A stretch of DNA of 64,000 nt from Amycolatopsis solani (GCF_033441515.1 NZ_JAWQJT010000001.1:1178001-1242000), one strand, 5' to 3'. Numbered from the stretch's first letter, positions 42,601 to 52,800 are shown. Numbers and translations: made by a program. Notes: a model not told the origin generated them from the letters alone.

Positions 42601-42712
42601 GCCAGCCGTCCGGGCGGCGCGCGGTGAACTCCGCCCGGATCCGCAGCCGGTCGCCGTCCGGCCGCGTGCGCAACCACTCGTGCACGCGAGCGACGGCTTC
42701 CTGTTCTTCCAT
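39671..42712 (-). CDS. multidomain ADP-ribosylglycohydrolase (DraG family)
   Basis: 1013 residues from MEEQEAVARVHEWL; ATG 42721 is an alternative. N-terminal 80 residues resemble YrhB/Imm35 folds; about 120-250 resemble the SseB-like domain of type VII-associated proteins (LTYLAVGWISRPEFATALLDCEVLVPL). From about 370 a degenerate DraG-like copy (VGAYAGFAIGDALGGGA; its metal motifs are lost), then from about 665 a complete DraG: LAGAIGDALGAKTEFD, ITDDTQM and NHSGDSDSTGSVCGNLVGA keep all metal-binding acids. The enzyme should remove ADP-ribose from modified targets, a natural antidote to the ADP-ribosyltransferase domains of the large protein in the same operon. Confidence 0.85.
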   Translation of the reverse strand: MEEQEAVARVHEWLRTRPDGDRLRIRAEFTARRPDGWRFTVNAAGYLDGTDVGSGLIPSPVLFVPDDGGEVTLDQAAMASPPAEDEWRPDVDPEFDEKVFPDLPVRAIRGWTRSTGEYRANEQYTPGPVWRGFPVPATDAAKLLTYLAVGWISRPEFATALLDCEVLVPLTDGEPLVRPVPGTGDREVIAYSSSALVPGRYPRRWRVPVRELPTSTGLTLDPGTGLVRSLTAAELGTTGERGPRVEEPAPEAGPAVADALPALVEEFGVEPPDLLERHLRYAVNHARDHHFELTPEECVRYLRGFAWQHRNGVRRRAGQAPEWPADLGAHGLIAHVGEDAQPRPVPWTFGKFSAFGTPAGRFAWHRIVGAYAGFAIGDALGGGADPAGPLPLGGLTRHLLFHTDIVLRGLPPVPTGEVPATLPEPDPVGWLAVATRHAGPPPAEFSALLATALAATPAGAVALADVDGEQYANDIARELTGSGAGAEVTEGVELLVAVFQALLTREAFALPVHVRLREVGGELAASTLALREDRDADDVAQLESIGDGRSVRSVLGRALFAVAKRGHDPAAAITLAARSGPVAGAIAGALVGARTGLPGLPWVTALPDLGLLEDIASDVFWYFNRNGLQTETAEHPRWERRYPSGRFTPKPKGPDLRSRLRGSLLAGAIGDALGAKTEFDSIDRIREIAGPAGITDFIPAYGGAGRITDDTQMTLFTLEALIRAHAQQRKTGSADVVHSLQLAYQRWLHTQGVAWDRARGPQSTVEAPDGWLITHQELFSRRAPGLTCFGELEAYGRSGVRGTIERPINNSKGCGGVMRAAPIALWSDDLAEVFRLGAESAALTHGHPSGYLSSGCFAVVVHELLHGKPLLDAVATARAELVKHPGHEEQSEALDAALALAEQGPPTPEKLESLGAGNIGETALSMSVYVALTTTDADTALLAAVNHSGDSDSTGSVCGNLVGAMYGEEALRKSWLAQLELRDVIVGLADDALTEFGPGAPGDDRWFARYPVD

Positions 42713-42728
42713 TCTCCCCATCCTCGGG

Positions 42729-44972
42729 CTAATGCCGCGGGTACCGCTCGATCCACGTGTCACCCTGCACGCTCAGCGCCGAGTGCCGGTCGAAGTGCCA
42801 GTAGGCGTCCGAAGCGACGTTCTCGACGAGGTACCGCAGCTCCAGCTGGTCGACCCACTTCTGCGGCAGCCCGGGGATCCCGGTGCGCGCGCCCAGCAGC
42901 GCACCGGCCAGCGCACCGGTGAGCGCGCTGCGGCCCGAGTGGTTGACCGCGCGCAGCAGGGCCTGCTCCGGGTAGTTCTCGAAGCCGGACAGCGCGGCGA
43001 AGGCGCGGCCGAGCACCGACAGCGTCGTCTGGCCGTCGCCGATCAGCTCCGCCATCCGCAGGTCGGGCAGCCCGTGCTCGCCGAAGAACGGCACCGACTC
43101 GGCGACCATGTCCCCGATCGCCGTCCACTCCGGACCCTGCTGGAACTGGTTGTCCGGGTTGAGCACCTCGCGGCTGAGGTTCCAGATCGGGAAGCTGAAC
43201 GCGTCCTTGGTCAGCGCGTGCTCGAACAGCCAGGTCAGGTAGGTCGCGGCGGCCAGGTCGGGCTCGGTCGGGTGGGTGACGCCGGCGAGGTCGCGGACCG
43301 CCTGGCGCGCACCACCGCTGAACCCGCTGCCGGGCCCGGCCATGGTCAGCGCGGCGGGCAACGCGGGGATCAGCGCGGCCGGACCGGTCAGTGGCAGCGC
43401 GCCCGCCGCCTCGGTCGCGAGCTGGTGGTAGGCGTTGAGCTCGGCGTCGTCGGCGTCGCGGCGGGCGTGCAGGTCGGCGACCTGCACGAGCCAGCCGTCC
43501 GCGTTCTCCATCGGCGCGCCCTGGGTGCGCAGCCAGCGCTGCAGCGCCCCGCGGACGACGCCGGGAAACAGCTGCTCGGCTTCGCGGGACTCCGGCTGCT
43601 CGCGGTGCGGGCTGCGGACCACGGCCTCGGTGTAGAACAGCAGCCGCTGCGTCAGCGAGCCGATCCGGCCCACCTGGTCGAACGCGGGCAGCAGGTCGGT
43701 GACGCCTTCGATGCCGTACTTCGCGTGGATGTCGTGCAGCGGCATCCGGTCGACGGCCGCGCCCAGGGCCTCTCCGAGCGCGAAGCCGACGTACGCGCCC
43801 GTGACGCGCTGCCAGCCGTAGCGGAAGCCGTCGAGGTCGCGCTCGGGGTACTTGCCGAACGTGTCCAGCCGCGGCACCGTGCGCCCGGCGTTGTCGTAGG
43901 CCGGCGCCAGGCCGTTCGCGCGCAGGTCGTTGGGCTTGCTCCGCGGCGGCTCCGGCATCTGCAGCCGCTTCAGCCAGGACTCGCCGAGCACGGTCTTCGC
44001 GCACTCTTCGGCGGTCAGCTCGAAGCCGCGGCGGCGGGCCTTCTCGGCCGCCTTGAGCGGCGGCTTCACCGGATCCGGCAGCCCCATCCGCGCCGCGGTG
44101 TCGGCCGCGACGCGAATCAGGTCCTCCTCGGCCTCCGGGCAGCGGCCGTGCACGTCGATGCGCGGCTCGTGGCGCGGGAACCGCTTGACGATCTCCGCGA
44201 GCTCGCCGCTGGAGACGTCCTCGATGGTCGTCGGGCCGCCGTTGATGACCAAGTTCGGCGGGTGCTCGAACTCGGCGAGCGTGGCGACGTCGACCTTCCA
44301 CCAGCCGTGCTCGCGCGAGGGCAGGTGCCGGGTCGAGCTGAACACCTTGAGCTCGTTGCGCTCTTCGGCGAAGTAGAACCGGTCCGTCTTGCCGGTCTCC
44401 AGGTCGAGGGGGACGAACACCTCGCAGCGGATCAGCCCGATGAGCAGCAGCTCCCGGGTCAGCCAGCCGACGCTGCCGAACGACAGCAGCGTTTCGAGGG
44501 CGTTCTCGGGCTTCGGGTAGCCGCGGCGGATCGGCCCGGCCTTGTACTCGGGGTTCTCCCGCTCTTCGCCGGTCTGGTTGCCCTCGGCGTCGACCTTCAC
44601 CCAGCCCGCGACCGCCTGCAGCGGCACGCCCAGCTCACCGAGCCCGGCCTTCACGTACTCGGGGTCGACGACCTCGCGCCAGTTCTCCTGGCCGGGGAAC
44701 GCCACCGGCACCGACAGCCCGCCGGGGTGCGGGTGCGCCTGCCGCAGCTCGCCGTCCGGCTCGCGGACCACGACCGACGGCGGCGGGAAGATCTCCTTCT
44801 CCGGCCGGCCCTCGTCGAGGAACGCGATGGTGTTGTAGGGCACCGACCAGCCCTCGGGGATGCGCAGCACCTTCTCGGTGTCCACCCGCAAGCCCGCGGG
44901 ACCGGAGACGTCCGGGCCGTGCACCGCGCGCAGCCACTGGCCGACCTTGGCAATCGCTTCCGCCGCTTCCAC
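42729..44972 (-). CDS. degenerate ADP-ribosylglycohydrolase paralogue
   Basis: 747 residues. Same layout as its neighbour: Imm35/YrhB-like N-terminus (VGQWLRA ... EGWSVPYNTIAFLDEG), SseB-like part (LLSFGSVGWLTRELLLIGLIRCEVFVPL), then one DraG-like domain from about 390 (VTGAYVGFALGEALGAAVD). The metal motifs are broken: the DDTQ position reads IGSLTQ and the second reads NHSGRSALTGALAG without the Asp residues. It probably binds ADP-ribose-like ligands or proteins without hydrolysis, or serves as immunity factor. GTG start abuts the TNT-like 2 stop. Confidence 0.75.
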   Translation of the reverse strand: MEAAEAIAKVGQWLRAVHGPDVSGPAGLRVDTEKVLRIPEGWSVPYNTIAFLDEGRPEKEIFPPPSVVVREPDGELRQAHPHPGGLSVPVAFPGQENWREVVDPEYVKAGLGELGVPLQAVAGWVKVDAEGNQTGEERENPEYKAGPIRRGYPKPENALETLLSFGSVGWLTRELLLIGLIRCEVFVPLDLETGKTDRFYFAEERNELKVFSSTRHLPSREHGWWKVDVATLAEFEHPPNLVINGGPTTIEDVSSGELAEIVKRFPRHEPRIDVHGRCPEAEEDLIRVAADTAARMGLPDPVKPPLKAAEKARRRGFELTAEECAKTVLGESWLKRLQMPEPPRSKPNDLRANGLAPAYDNAGRTVPRLDTFGKYPERDLDGFRYGWQRVTGAYVGFALGEALGAAVDRMPLHDIHAKYGIEGVTDLLPAFDQVGRIGSLTQRLLFYTEAVVRSPHREQPESREAEQLFPGVVRGALQRWLRTQGAPMENADGWLVQVADLHARRDADDAELNAYHQLATEAAGALPLTGPAALIPALPAALTMAGPGSGFSGGARQAVRDLAGVTHPTEPDLAAATYLTWLFEHALTKDAFSFPIWNLSREVLNPDNQFQQGPEWTAIGDMVAESVPFFGEHGLPDLRMAELIGDGQTTLSVLGRAFAALSGFENYPEQALLRAVNHSGRSALTGALAGALLGARTGIPGLPQKWVDQLELRYLVENVASDAYWHFDRHSALSVQGDTWIERYPRH

Positions 44973-46388
44973 CTACTCGATCCTCTCCAGGCTTCCGTCG
45001 GACTCGTGCTCGGCGATCGGCTTCGGCAGCACGAAGGCCACCGCGCCACCCGGCAGGTTCGCCCACGGAACCGTGATGCCGGTGATCACGTGCAGCGGGC
45101 GTCTCAGCCGGTAGCTCCGCCGCTCCCGCTCGCGTTCCAGCGGCAGCGACGTCGTGGCGAACCGTACCTCCCCGTGGTGGACGAGGTTGCCGGGTTCCTC
45201 GCCGAAGCGCAGAACGACCGTACCCGCCACCAGCCGCGTGATGCGCTTGTTGCGGAGCAGGGTGAGGGGAGGCTCACCCGGAGCCGGGTGCACCGGCCAG
45301 TCGTCGAGCTCCCGCGCCGTTTCCAGCGGTGTTTCGTGGCCGGCGGTCATCCGGGCGGGGTGCAGCAGCAACGCGCCCAGCAGCTGCTGCGCGGCGTCCT
45401 CGAGCCGGTCGAAGTACTTCGGCGCACGGGCCTTCCCGCCGGCGTAGGCGGCGACCTCCCAGCCGTCGGGCGTGAAGTTCAGGCACCACGTGCCGTCCGC
45501 CCTCTCCCCGACCCGGTAGGCCTCGGGCCAGACGCCGTGCTCGCCGAGCCGCTGCACCAGCACGATCAGCAGCTCGTCGTCGGCCAGCTTCGGATCCGGC
45601 GTCGTCTCCAGCTCGGCGGCGACGTCCCCGCTCGTCGTCTTGACGTCCGCGCGCCCCGGCTTCGGCCGCGGCTGGCCCAGCAGGTCCGCCTCGGCGGTCC
45701 GCCGCACCAGCGGCTCGACGTACGGCGGCTGGAAGTGGTTGCGCCGGATGTGCGCGACGAGGTCCGGCTCGGGCGGAACGCCGTGCTTCGCGAGCAGGAG
45801 CGGCACCGCCTCGGACCAGATCCAGGTGCCGTCGCTGTGGAAGCGCTGGTCGGCGTCTTCGTGCACGACGGCTTCGCGCTCGAGGTACTGCAGCACGAGC
45901 GGCACCTCGGTGTCGGTCAGCGGCGGCCGTTCGACGTCGAGGTCGCCGACCTCGGCGTGCCGGAACTCGAGGCCGAGAGGTAGCTGCGCGCGCAGCCGCC
46001 ACCAGTCCGGGATGTGCTCGTCGGCCCGCGGGAACGCGGCGAGCTCGTCGGGATAGGCACTCGCGGCCGGCGGCTCGGTCCACACCGGATCGTCGTCGCG
46101 CGCGAAGTCGAAGTCGAAGCTGCCGTCGGGGTCGAGCGTGAACCGCGCCTGCAGCCAGGTACCGCGGTCTTCGGCGTACATCCCTTCGCGCAGCTGGGCG
46201 AAGAGGTCGCCGAGCGCGTCCGACGTCGACGCGTTGTGGCCCGCGAGCTCACGGTGTTCCCCGACCTGCCGGAAGTCGACGACGGCGGGCCCGGCGGCGT
46301 CGACGCGGTGGTCGCGCAGGAGTTTTCCCAGCTGCACCAGGAGGGTGCGCTGTTCGTCCGGCGAAAGTCGTTGTTCCACGTGAATCAT
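44973..46388 (-). CDS. TNT-domain-related protein 2
   Basis: 471 residues from MIHVEQRLSPDEQRTLL; ATGA overlap with the preceding gene fixes this start. It is a shorter paralogue of TNT-related protein 1, lacking the N-terminal 170 residues or so: shared SFDFDF, IPDW, FHSDGTWIWSEAVPLLLAKHG and EPDLVAHIRR patterns. The C-terminal TNT-like part is LVAGTVVLRFGEEPGNLVHHG ... YRLRRPLHVITGITVPW ... PGGAVAFVL, again without the Gln residues expected near the PGGG turn. Likely NAD-fold binding or decayed glycohydrolase. Confidence 0.7.
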   Translation of the reverse strand: MIHVEQRLSPDEQRTLLVQLGKLLRDHRVDAAGPAVVDFRQVGEHRELAGHNASTSDALGDLFAQLREGMYAEDRGTWLQARFTLDPDGSFDFDFARDDDPVWTEPPAASAYPDELAAFPRADEHIPDWWRLRAQLPLGLEFRHAEVGDLDVERPPLTDTEVPLVLQYLEREAVVHEDADQRFHSDGTWIWSEAVPLLLAKHGVPPEPDLVAHIRRNHFQPPYVEPLVRRTAEADLLGQPRPKPGRADVKTTSGDVAAELETTPDPKLADDELLIVLVQRLGEHGVWPEAYRVGERADGTWCLNFTPDGWEVAAYAGGKARAPKYFDRLEDAAQQLLGALLLHPARMTAGHETPLETARELDDWPVHPAPGEPPLTLLRNKRITRLVAGTVVLRFGEEPGNLVHHGEVRFATTSLPLERERERRSYRLRRPLHVITGITVPWANLPGGAVAFVLPKPIAEHESDGSLERIE

Positions 46389-46834
46389 TGCCCCGCGTTG
46401 AACCGGCTCGTCACCGTGAACGACGGCGGCTCCCCGGCGGCGATCCGGGCGGCTTCGTCTTCCCACATCTTGAAGGTGCGCTTCTGCAAGGCGCGCACCA
46501 GCGCGGTCTCCTGCGGAGTCCGGCGGCGTCCTTCCTGGAAGGCTGCGTTGTCGATCCCGTTGATCGTCTCGTAGAGCGCGAAGATCGGCCCGTCGCCGGA
46601 CAGGTAGTGGTTCCGCTCAATCTCCGTCTCGTGGACGAACTTCTCTTCGCTGAACGGGCCGCCGATGTTCGACTCCGTCGTCGACCAGATCAGCTCGCGG
46701 ATGTGGCTGCTGTCGGGTTCGAAGAAGCCCGTTCGAAGGTTGAGGATGGTGCCTTTCAACCCGCCGTCGGGCGTCGAGTCGATCCGGTAGGTCTGGGCGT
46801 AGTACTTGTAGAACCTGGGGGTCTGGAAGGCCAT
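46385..46834 (-). CDS. hypothetical protein of the toxin operon
   Basis: 149 residues; I do not recognise the family. It is soluble, with no TM helix or signal peptide, mixed charge, and several aromatic residues near the N-terminus (RFYKYYAQTYRID). It overlaps the stop of the giant gene by one base (TGATG) and the next gene by 4 nt, so it is translationally coupled. Size and place immediately after a toxin-like gene fit an immunity protein; this is inference from position only. Confidence 0.75.
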   Translation of the reverse strand: MAFQTPRFYKYYAQTYRIDSTPDGGLKGTILNLRTGFFEPDSSHIRELIWSTTESNIGGPFSEEKFVHETEIERNHYLSGDGPIFALYETINGIDNAAFQEGRRRTPQETALVRALQKRTFKMWEDEAARIAAGEPPSFTVTSRFNAGQ

Positions 46835-49800
46835 CAGCCGCTCTCCTCGGATGTCAGTCCCCGCCGGAACGCTTCCTCGAATCGGCCTCGGACCTGTTCG
46901 GTCAGCGCCGCGGCGAGTGCCGCCTCCTCCGGCGAAAGGAGGCCTTCACGCCCGTCCTTCCTGCTCAACGTCTCGAAGTCGCGGCGTACCTCGTAGAGCG
47001 CGTGCTCGTACGACGCCACCTCGTCGATGTGCGTGAGGTGCAGTCGCAGTTCGGCCACGTGCCCGTTCGGCAGCCGGACGTTGAGCTGCAGGTCCCGGTA
47101 ACCGCTGTCCTTCGGTTCGGCCAGCCGGTCCGTGAAGTCGACGATCTCGAGCTCGGGATCGTTGCGTACCGCGTCCAGCGCGCGGTACATGTCCGCCACC
47201 CGCTCGAACTGGATCTTGGCGCCGACGAGGTCGTGCAGCTGGGAACCATCCCAACCGTACTTCGCGATCTTCGCCAGCGCCCGGACGTCGTCCTTCGGCT
47301 CCGGCCGGAATCCCGGGTGGCCGTCGGTCTCTCCGGCGATCCGCTCGGTGATGCGGTTGAGCGTGCCCTGCGTCTCGGGCCAACGCTCGCGTTCCTCCGC
47401 GACCCATTGCTCGCAGTAGTCCGGATCGCCGACCCGTGCCTGGTCGAAGCTGCCGTGCCGCAGCGCTTCAGGCGGGGCTACGGCGGCGATCCCCGCGACG
47501 TCCGCGGAGATCTCCGCCTGCTCCGGCGTCGGGTCGAACGGCTCGACGCCTCGGTGCTCGACATCGTCGACGACGTGGTAGCCGCGCTCGTCCACCTCGC
47601 GGACCGCGTCCTCGAGGATCGGGATGGCCTCGGGGTGCTTGAGCAGGCTTTCGAGGGTCTTCGGGTTGTCCAGCAGCGAGCGGGTCAGGTAGTCGTTGCC
47701 CGGCTCGCTCAGGATCCGGACCAGCTCGGGGTGCTGTCCGATGTGCTCGCGGATGTAGTCCGCCGACGCGTGCCCGTCGAGCGCGGCGGCGACGTCGTCT
47801 CGGGCCAAGAACGCGTCGTGCGGCGCCGCTGTCCCGTACCCGCCGTGCTCCCCCGTGACGTGGTCGGACCCGATGTGCACCTCGTCCGGCGTGCCGACGT
47901 GCATCAGCTTGATGTCCTTCGGCGGCTGCGGCAGGTGCATGAGGTCGCCGGACTGCGGGTCGATGAACGCGACGCCGTCGCGGGTGTGCACGACCATCGC
48001 CACGTGCCCGTACTCGACGCCGTTCGGGCCGTCGTACTTCACCGCGACCACGGCGTGGTGGTCCAGCGGCCGCTCCCGCATCTCGCGGATGACGTCGTCG
48101 TAGCTGCCGCGTGCGGAGAACGTCTCGCCGAAGCGGCCCTCGAGGTGTTCGAGCGTGCCGCGGCTGCCCATTTCGTGCAGCAGGATCGGCTCGGCCGTCA
48201 TGTCGCCGCCGCGCACGCGGTCCATGTACGCCTCAGGACCGCGAGTGCAGTTCGACATGTACCCGTTTTCGAGCGCGCCGGGCTCGCGGAAGCCCGGGTT
48301 GACGTCGCGCAGGTGCGGGTGCCGGTCCTGGACGTAGGCCGCGCGCTCGCTCGGCGTCGTGCCGCCGGCGTGGATGGCCGGTTCGGCGGGCGGGTTCGTC
48401 GAGCGCGCCAGCCGTGAGTAGTCCGGCCCCGGCTCGGCGGCCGGCACCGGCTCGGCCGGCGTCTCGTCGACGGTGTCGTGGACGGTCGGCTGCTCCGGCG
48501 GCGGGGCGACGTGCGCGGGCTCGTCCAGGCCGCTGAGCCGCTCCATCATCGCCGCTTGCTTCCGGCGTTCGAACTCGGCCGCGTTGTGGTCGTTCTCCGC
48601 GCGCCGCTCGGCCATCTTGTGCTGCGCGGCCTCGGGATCGAGGTAGCGCGGGTGGCCTGGCCCGATCTCTTCGGCCTCGATGATCCACTTGCGGCGGCCG
48701 TCGGGCCCGATCTCGAGGCGCCGTTCGTGCACCAGCAGCTGGGTGCCGGGCGGGGACAGCGACTCGCGCTCGCCCGGGTTCTCGGCGAGCTTCGAGATGT
48801 CGCGGAGGTTGTCGGACCGGACGTGCAGCTCGACGTCGTCGCCGAACTTGGACGTCGAGAACTCGTCGGTCTTGATCGACGCGCTGGAGAACGCGGGCTC
48901 GACGACGACCGATCCCGGCTCGTACGGCCCGGCGACCAGTTCGGCCAGCCGCGGATCGCCGCCGACGTCGATGCCGCGGAGGCTCTCCCCGGACGTGCGC
49001 GGGACCTGGTTGAGGCCGTCCATGATGGCGCGCGTGTTCTCGTGCGCGAGGTCGAAGCCGGGGTGCTCGGGGCCGCGGCGCAGGGCCTCGTTGACGTCGT
49101 AGGCGTACTCGCCGCGGGTGTAGCCGTGCAGCGCGACGGCGCCGTCGTCGGTGAGCGGCAGCCCGGCGGCGTCCCGGCGGTCCAGCGCGCGGTCGTGAAT
49201 CTGCTGGTAGATGTCCTCGTCGCCGACCGCGCGGCGGATGCTTTCGTGGTCGGCCGGGGTGCCGCGGTGCTCGTCGTCGAAGAGGTAGCCCTCGTCGTGC
49301 GGCACCCGTTCGGTCGTCGGGTTGAGCCGGTCGGAGATGCCCTCGTGGTGCGGCACCGGAGCGTCCCCGCCGCCGAGCGGCATGGCGTGGACGCCGGTGG
49401 CGTCGTGCGGCAGCTCGGCGAGCCGCCCGGTGACGGGATCGGCGAAGAGCACCCCGTGCTCGGTGTGCACCCCGGCGACCAGCCGCAGCTCACCGCCGGG
49501 CGTCTCGAAGGCGACGGCCGTCCGCGCGCCGACCGGACGTTCCCCGAGGTCACGGGCGACGTCGTCGAAGCCGCCCCGGTCGTGCCACTGCCCGCCGAGC
49601 TGCTCGCCGATCTGCGCGAGGCTCTGCTGCCGCGCCGGCCCGGCGACGACGTCCTCGCCGTTCATCCGCCGTTCGAAGGCGACCATCGACTCGGCGGCGT
49701 TCGTCTGGAAGCCGTTCCGGAGGCCGTCCGGGCTGTAGTGGTTGCGGGTGTTGACCGCCCCCAGCTCGGGAACTGCGTCGCGCACGAGCCGCGCGTGCTG

Positions 49801-52800
49801 CTGCGTGGTCTCTACGGACCCGGCGTGCAACACGGGCTGCCCACCCGGCGTCAGCGGCTCCGCGAGCTGCGCCCACCCACCGTCCGGCTCCCCGGTGGCG
49901 GGCGGCGGGCGCTCGGGCCGAGGCGCCTGGTTCGGATCGTCGAAGGCGGTGAGCTTCGACATGTCACCCGGGCGCAGCTCGGGGTGCTCGGCGTAGAACT
50001 GCTCGAGCTCTTCGTCGGCCTCGCGCTGGAAGCGGTCCTCGTCGGCGCGCTCGTCGGCCCGGCGCCGGTCGATGGCGTCGCGGGCCTCATCCGCCCCGAG
50101 GTGCCGCGGATCCCCGGCGGCGACCTCTTCGGCGTGCACGACGTAGTGCGGCTCCCCTGGCACGGGCTTCGGCTTGTGGTTGGGGTGGCCGGGACCCTCT
50201 TCGATGCCGGTGATCTCGAACTGCGTCCCGGCCTTGAAGAGGACCTCGCGTTCGTGGCCGATACTGGCCATCGACTCGACGTCGCGCCCGGTCTTGGACG
50301 AGATCCGCATCTCGACTTCGCCGGGGAACTTGCTGCGCGGGTGATCGGCGTCGATCTTGGACGAGCTGAGGAACGACGGTTCGGTGATGTGCGCCCCGTC
50401 GTGGAACCGAGCCATGAAGGCCTGAAGCCGTGAGAGGTTGCCACCGAAGTCCACCCGCCGCGACACGGTCCCGACATGCGGCGGCAGCTCGTTCAGCCCG
50501 GAGACGAGCGCCCCGGCCTGGGGCGCGAGGTCGACGAGCTCGGGCCCACCCATCCGCAGGGCCCGGTTGAGCGGCCCGACCATCTCGTACCGCGTGTAGG
50601 CGTGGACGGCGAAGGCCCCGTCGTCGGACACCCCGGGGTGGTGCGCGTCGCGCTTCTCTAGCGCCTCGCGACGGACCTGTTCGTGCCGCCACTCCCCGTC
50701 CTCCTGGCTCTGGCGCCCGGACTCCATGAAGGTGTCCTCGACCCGCCGAATCCCAGCGGGATCATCGGTGCGGAACTCGGGATCGGCGAGGTAGGGCTCG
50801 GACGGTTCCGGGTGTCCGTGCTCGTCGGCAGCGAGGGGCTCCTGCTCGGGTGCCGTTTCGGTCGGGTCTTCGCGCGTTTCGTGCTCGCGCGCGGCGGGCT
50901 CCGGTTCGGCGGCGTGCTGAGCAGCCGAGTCCTCGCCGGCGTGCGGCTCGTGTTCGCTTGCGGTCGGCTCTTCGCCGGCACGCGTTTCGTGCTCGCGGGC
51001 TTCTTCAGCGGTGGAGTCTTCGGCGGCGCGTGGTTCCTGCTCGCGAGCGGCAGGCTCGGCCGGCCGTTGCTCGGCGGTGGGGTCATCGGCGACGCGCGGT
51101 TCCTGCTCGCGGGCGGCAGGCTCGGCTGGGCGCTGCTCGTCGCGGGTGCGCGGCGAACCCTGTTCGGTGGGCGTGTGCTGCTCCACCGGCCCACGCGGCG
51201 GCAGGTGCTCCTGCGGCGACCCGAACCGCGGTGGCGGAACCTGCCCACCGGGGCGCGGTCCCACCCGCGGATCGTGCGAAGGCATCGGCGGACGCCCACC
51301 CGGCGCAGGCGGCATCCCCGGACGCCCCCCAGGCTGCGGCCCCCGCGGCTGATTCGGATACCCGGCAGGCCGCTGCCCACCTTGCGGCGGCATCCGCCGC
51401 GGATCGTTCGGATGCAACCCACCCTGCGGCGGCTGCCCACTCGGAGGCTGCGGCCCACGAGGATGCGACGGCCCCCCATGCTGAACGGGCGGCTGCCCAC
51501 CAACCGGCGGCGGTCCCCCACGAACCCCCGGCACCGGCGGCTGCCCACCATGCAGCAACCACCGCGGATCCTGCGGAGCCGGCCCACCCTGTCGCGGCGG
51601 CCCCCCGACCTGCGGCGGCTGCCCGCCACTCTGCCCGGGCTGCCCACCCTGCGGCGGCTGCCCACCCTGACCATGCTGCACACCCTGACCAGTCGGCTGG
51701 CCGGCTGGCCCACCCTGCGGAAGCGGCTGCCCACCCTGTTGAGGCTGACCGACCGGCCGGCCGACCTGCCCACCTTGGGGAAGCGGTTGCCCACCGCGGG
51801 GTGGCTGACCCGGCTGCCCGGGGTGCGGTGGCTGTCCACCCTGTTGAAACGGCGGCCTCGTGTGGGGCGGCTGCCCGCCCGCCTGAACCGGTTGCCCAAG
51901 GTGCGGCGGCTGCCCACCCGGGTGAACGGGATGCCCAGCGTGCGGCACCTGCCCACCCTGAGGCGGCGGTCCGGTACGAGGTGGCTGCGCGCCCGGCAGA
52001 CCCGGGTGCGGTGGCTGCGCGCCCGGCAGACCCGGGTGCGGTGGCTGCCCGCCCGGCAGACCCACGTGCGGCGGTTGTCCGCCCGGCTGAAGCGGCTGCC
52101 CACCGTGCGCCGACGGTCCGCCCGGCTGACCCGCGCGCGGCGGCTGCCCACCGTGCGGAAGCTGACCGCCCGGTTGCCCGGCGTGGGGCGGCCGACCAGG
52201 CCGTTGTCCACCCGGCGGCGGCCCACCCAACGGCGGCTGCCCACCCTGCATCATCCGGCGAGGGTCCGGCATCCGCGGCTGCTCACCGCCGCGCGAGGGC
52301 ATCGGTGACTGGGGGCCCGGGCCTCCGCCGTTCGGCATGCCCGGCGGCGGGGGTGGCGTGAACCCACCCGGAGACTGCGGCGACCCACCGTTCTGAACCG
52401 GCGCCGGCCCGGCATCCGCCGCGAACGGCTGGTGCTGACCGCCCGTGAAACCCGCTGCTCCGACGTTGTCCTGCGGACGCCCGGCGCTCTGACGGCCGAG
52501 CTCCGGGCCCGATCCCGGCGGTGGCGCCATGCCGTAGCCGCCGCCCTGGCCCGTCGGCGGTGCTGCCGACTGGGGTTCCGCTCGGTGCGACTCGGGTTGG
52601 TGCGCGATCGGTTCGGCCGCCGGACGTTCCGCCTGCTGGGCACGAGGCTCGGCCGCGCTCTCGGCGCGTTGTTGCGGCTCAGGCTCCCGACGAGCGGCAT
52701 CGGCCCGCGCTTCGGGTTCCGACGGCGCCTCCCGCCGCGACGACTCCTCGGCCGACCCCTGCTCCCGGGTCGGCTCGCTCCGCGTTTCAGGTGCAGACTC

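Noticed and set aside
42588..45983. 1131-residue plus-strand open frame across the DraG/TNT genes
   Set aside because: Antisense of three coupled genes with recognisable domains.
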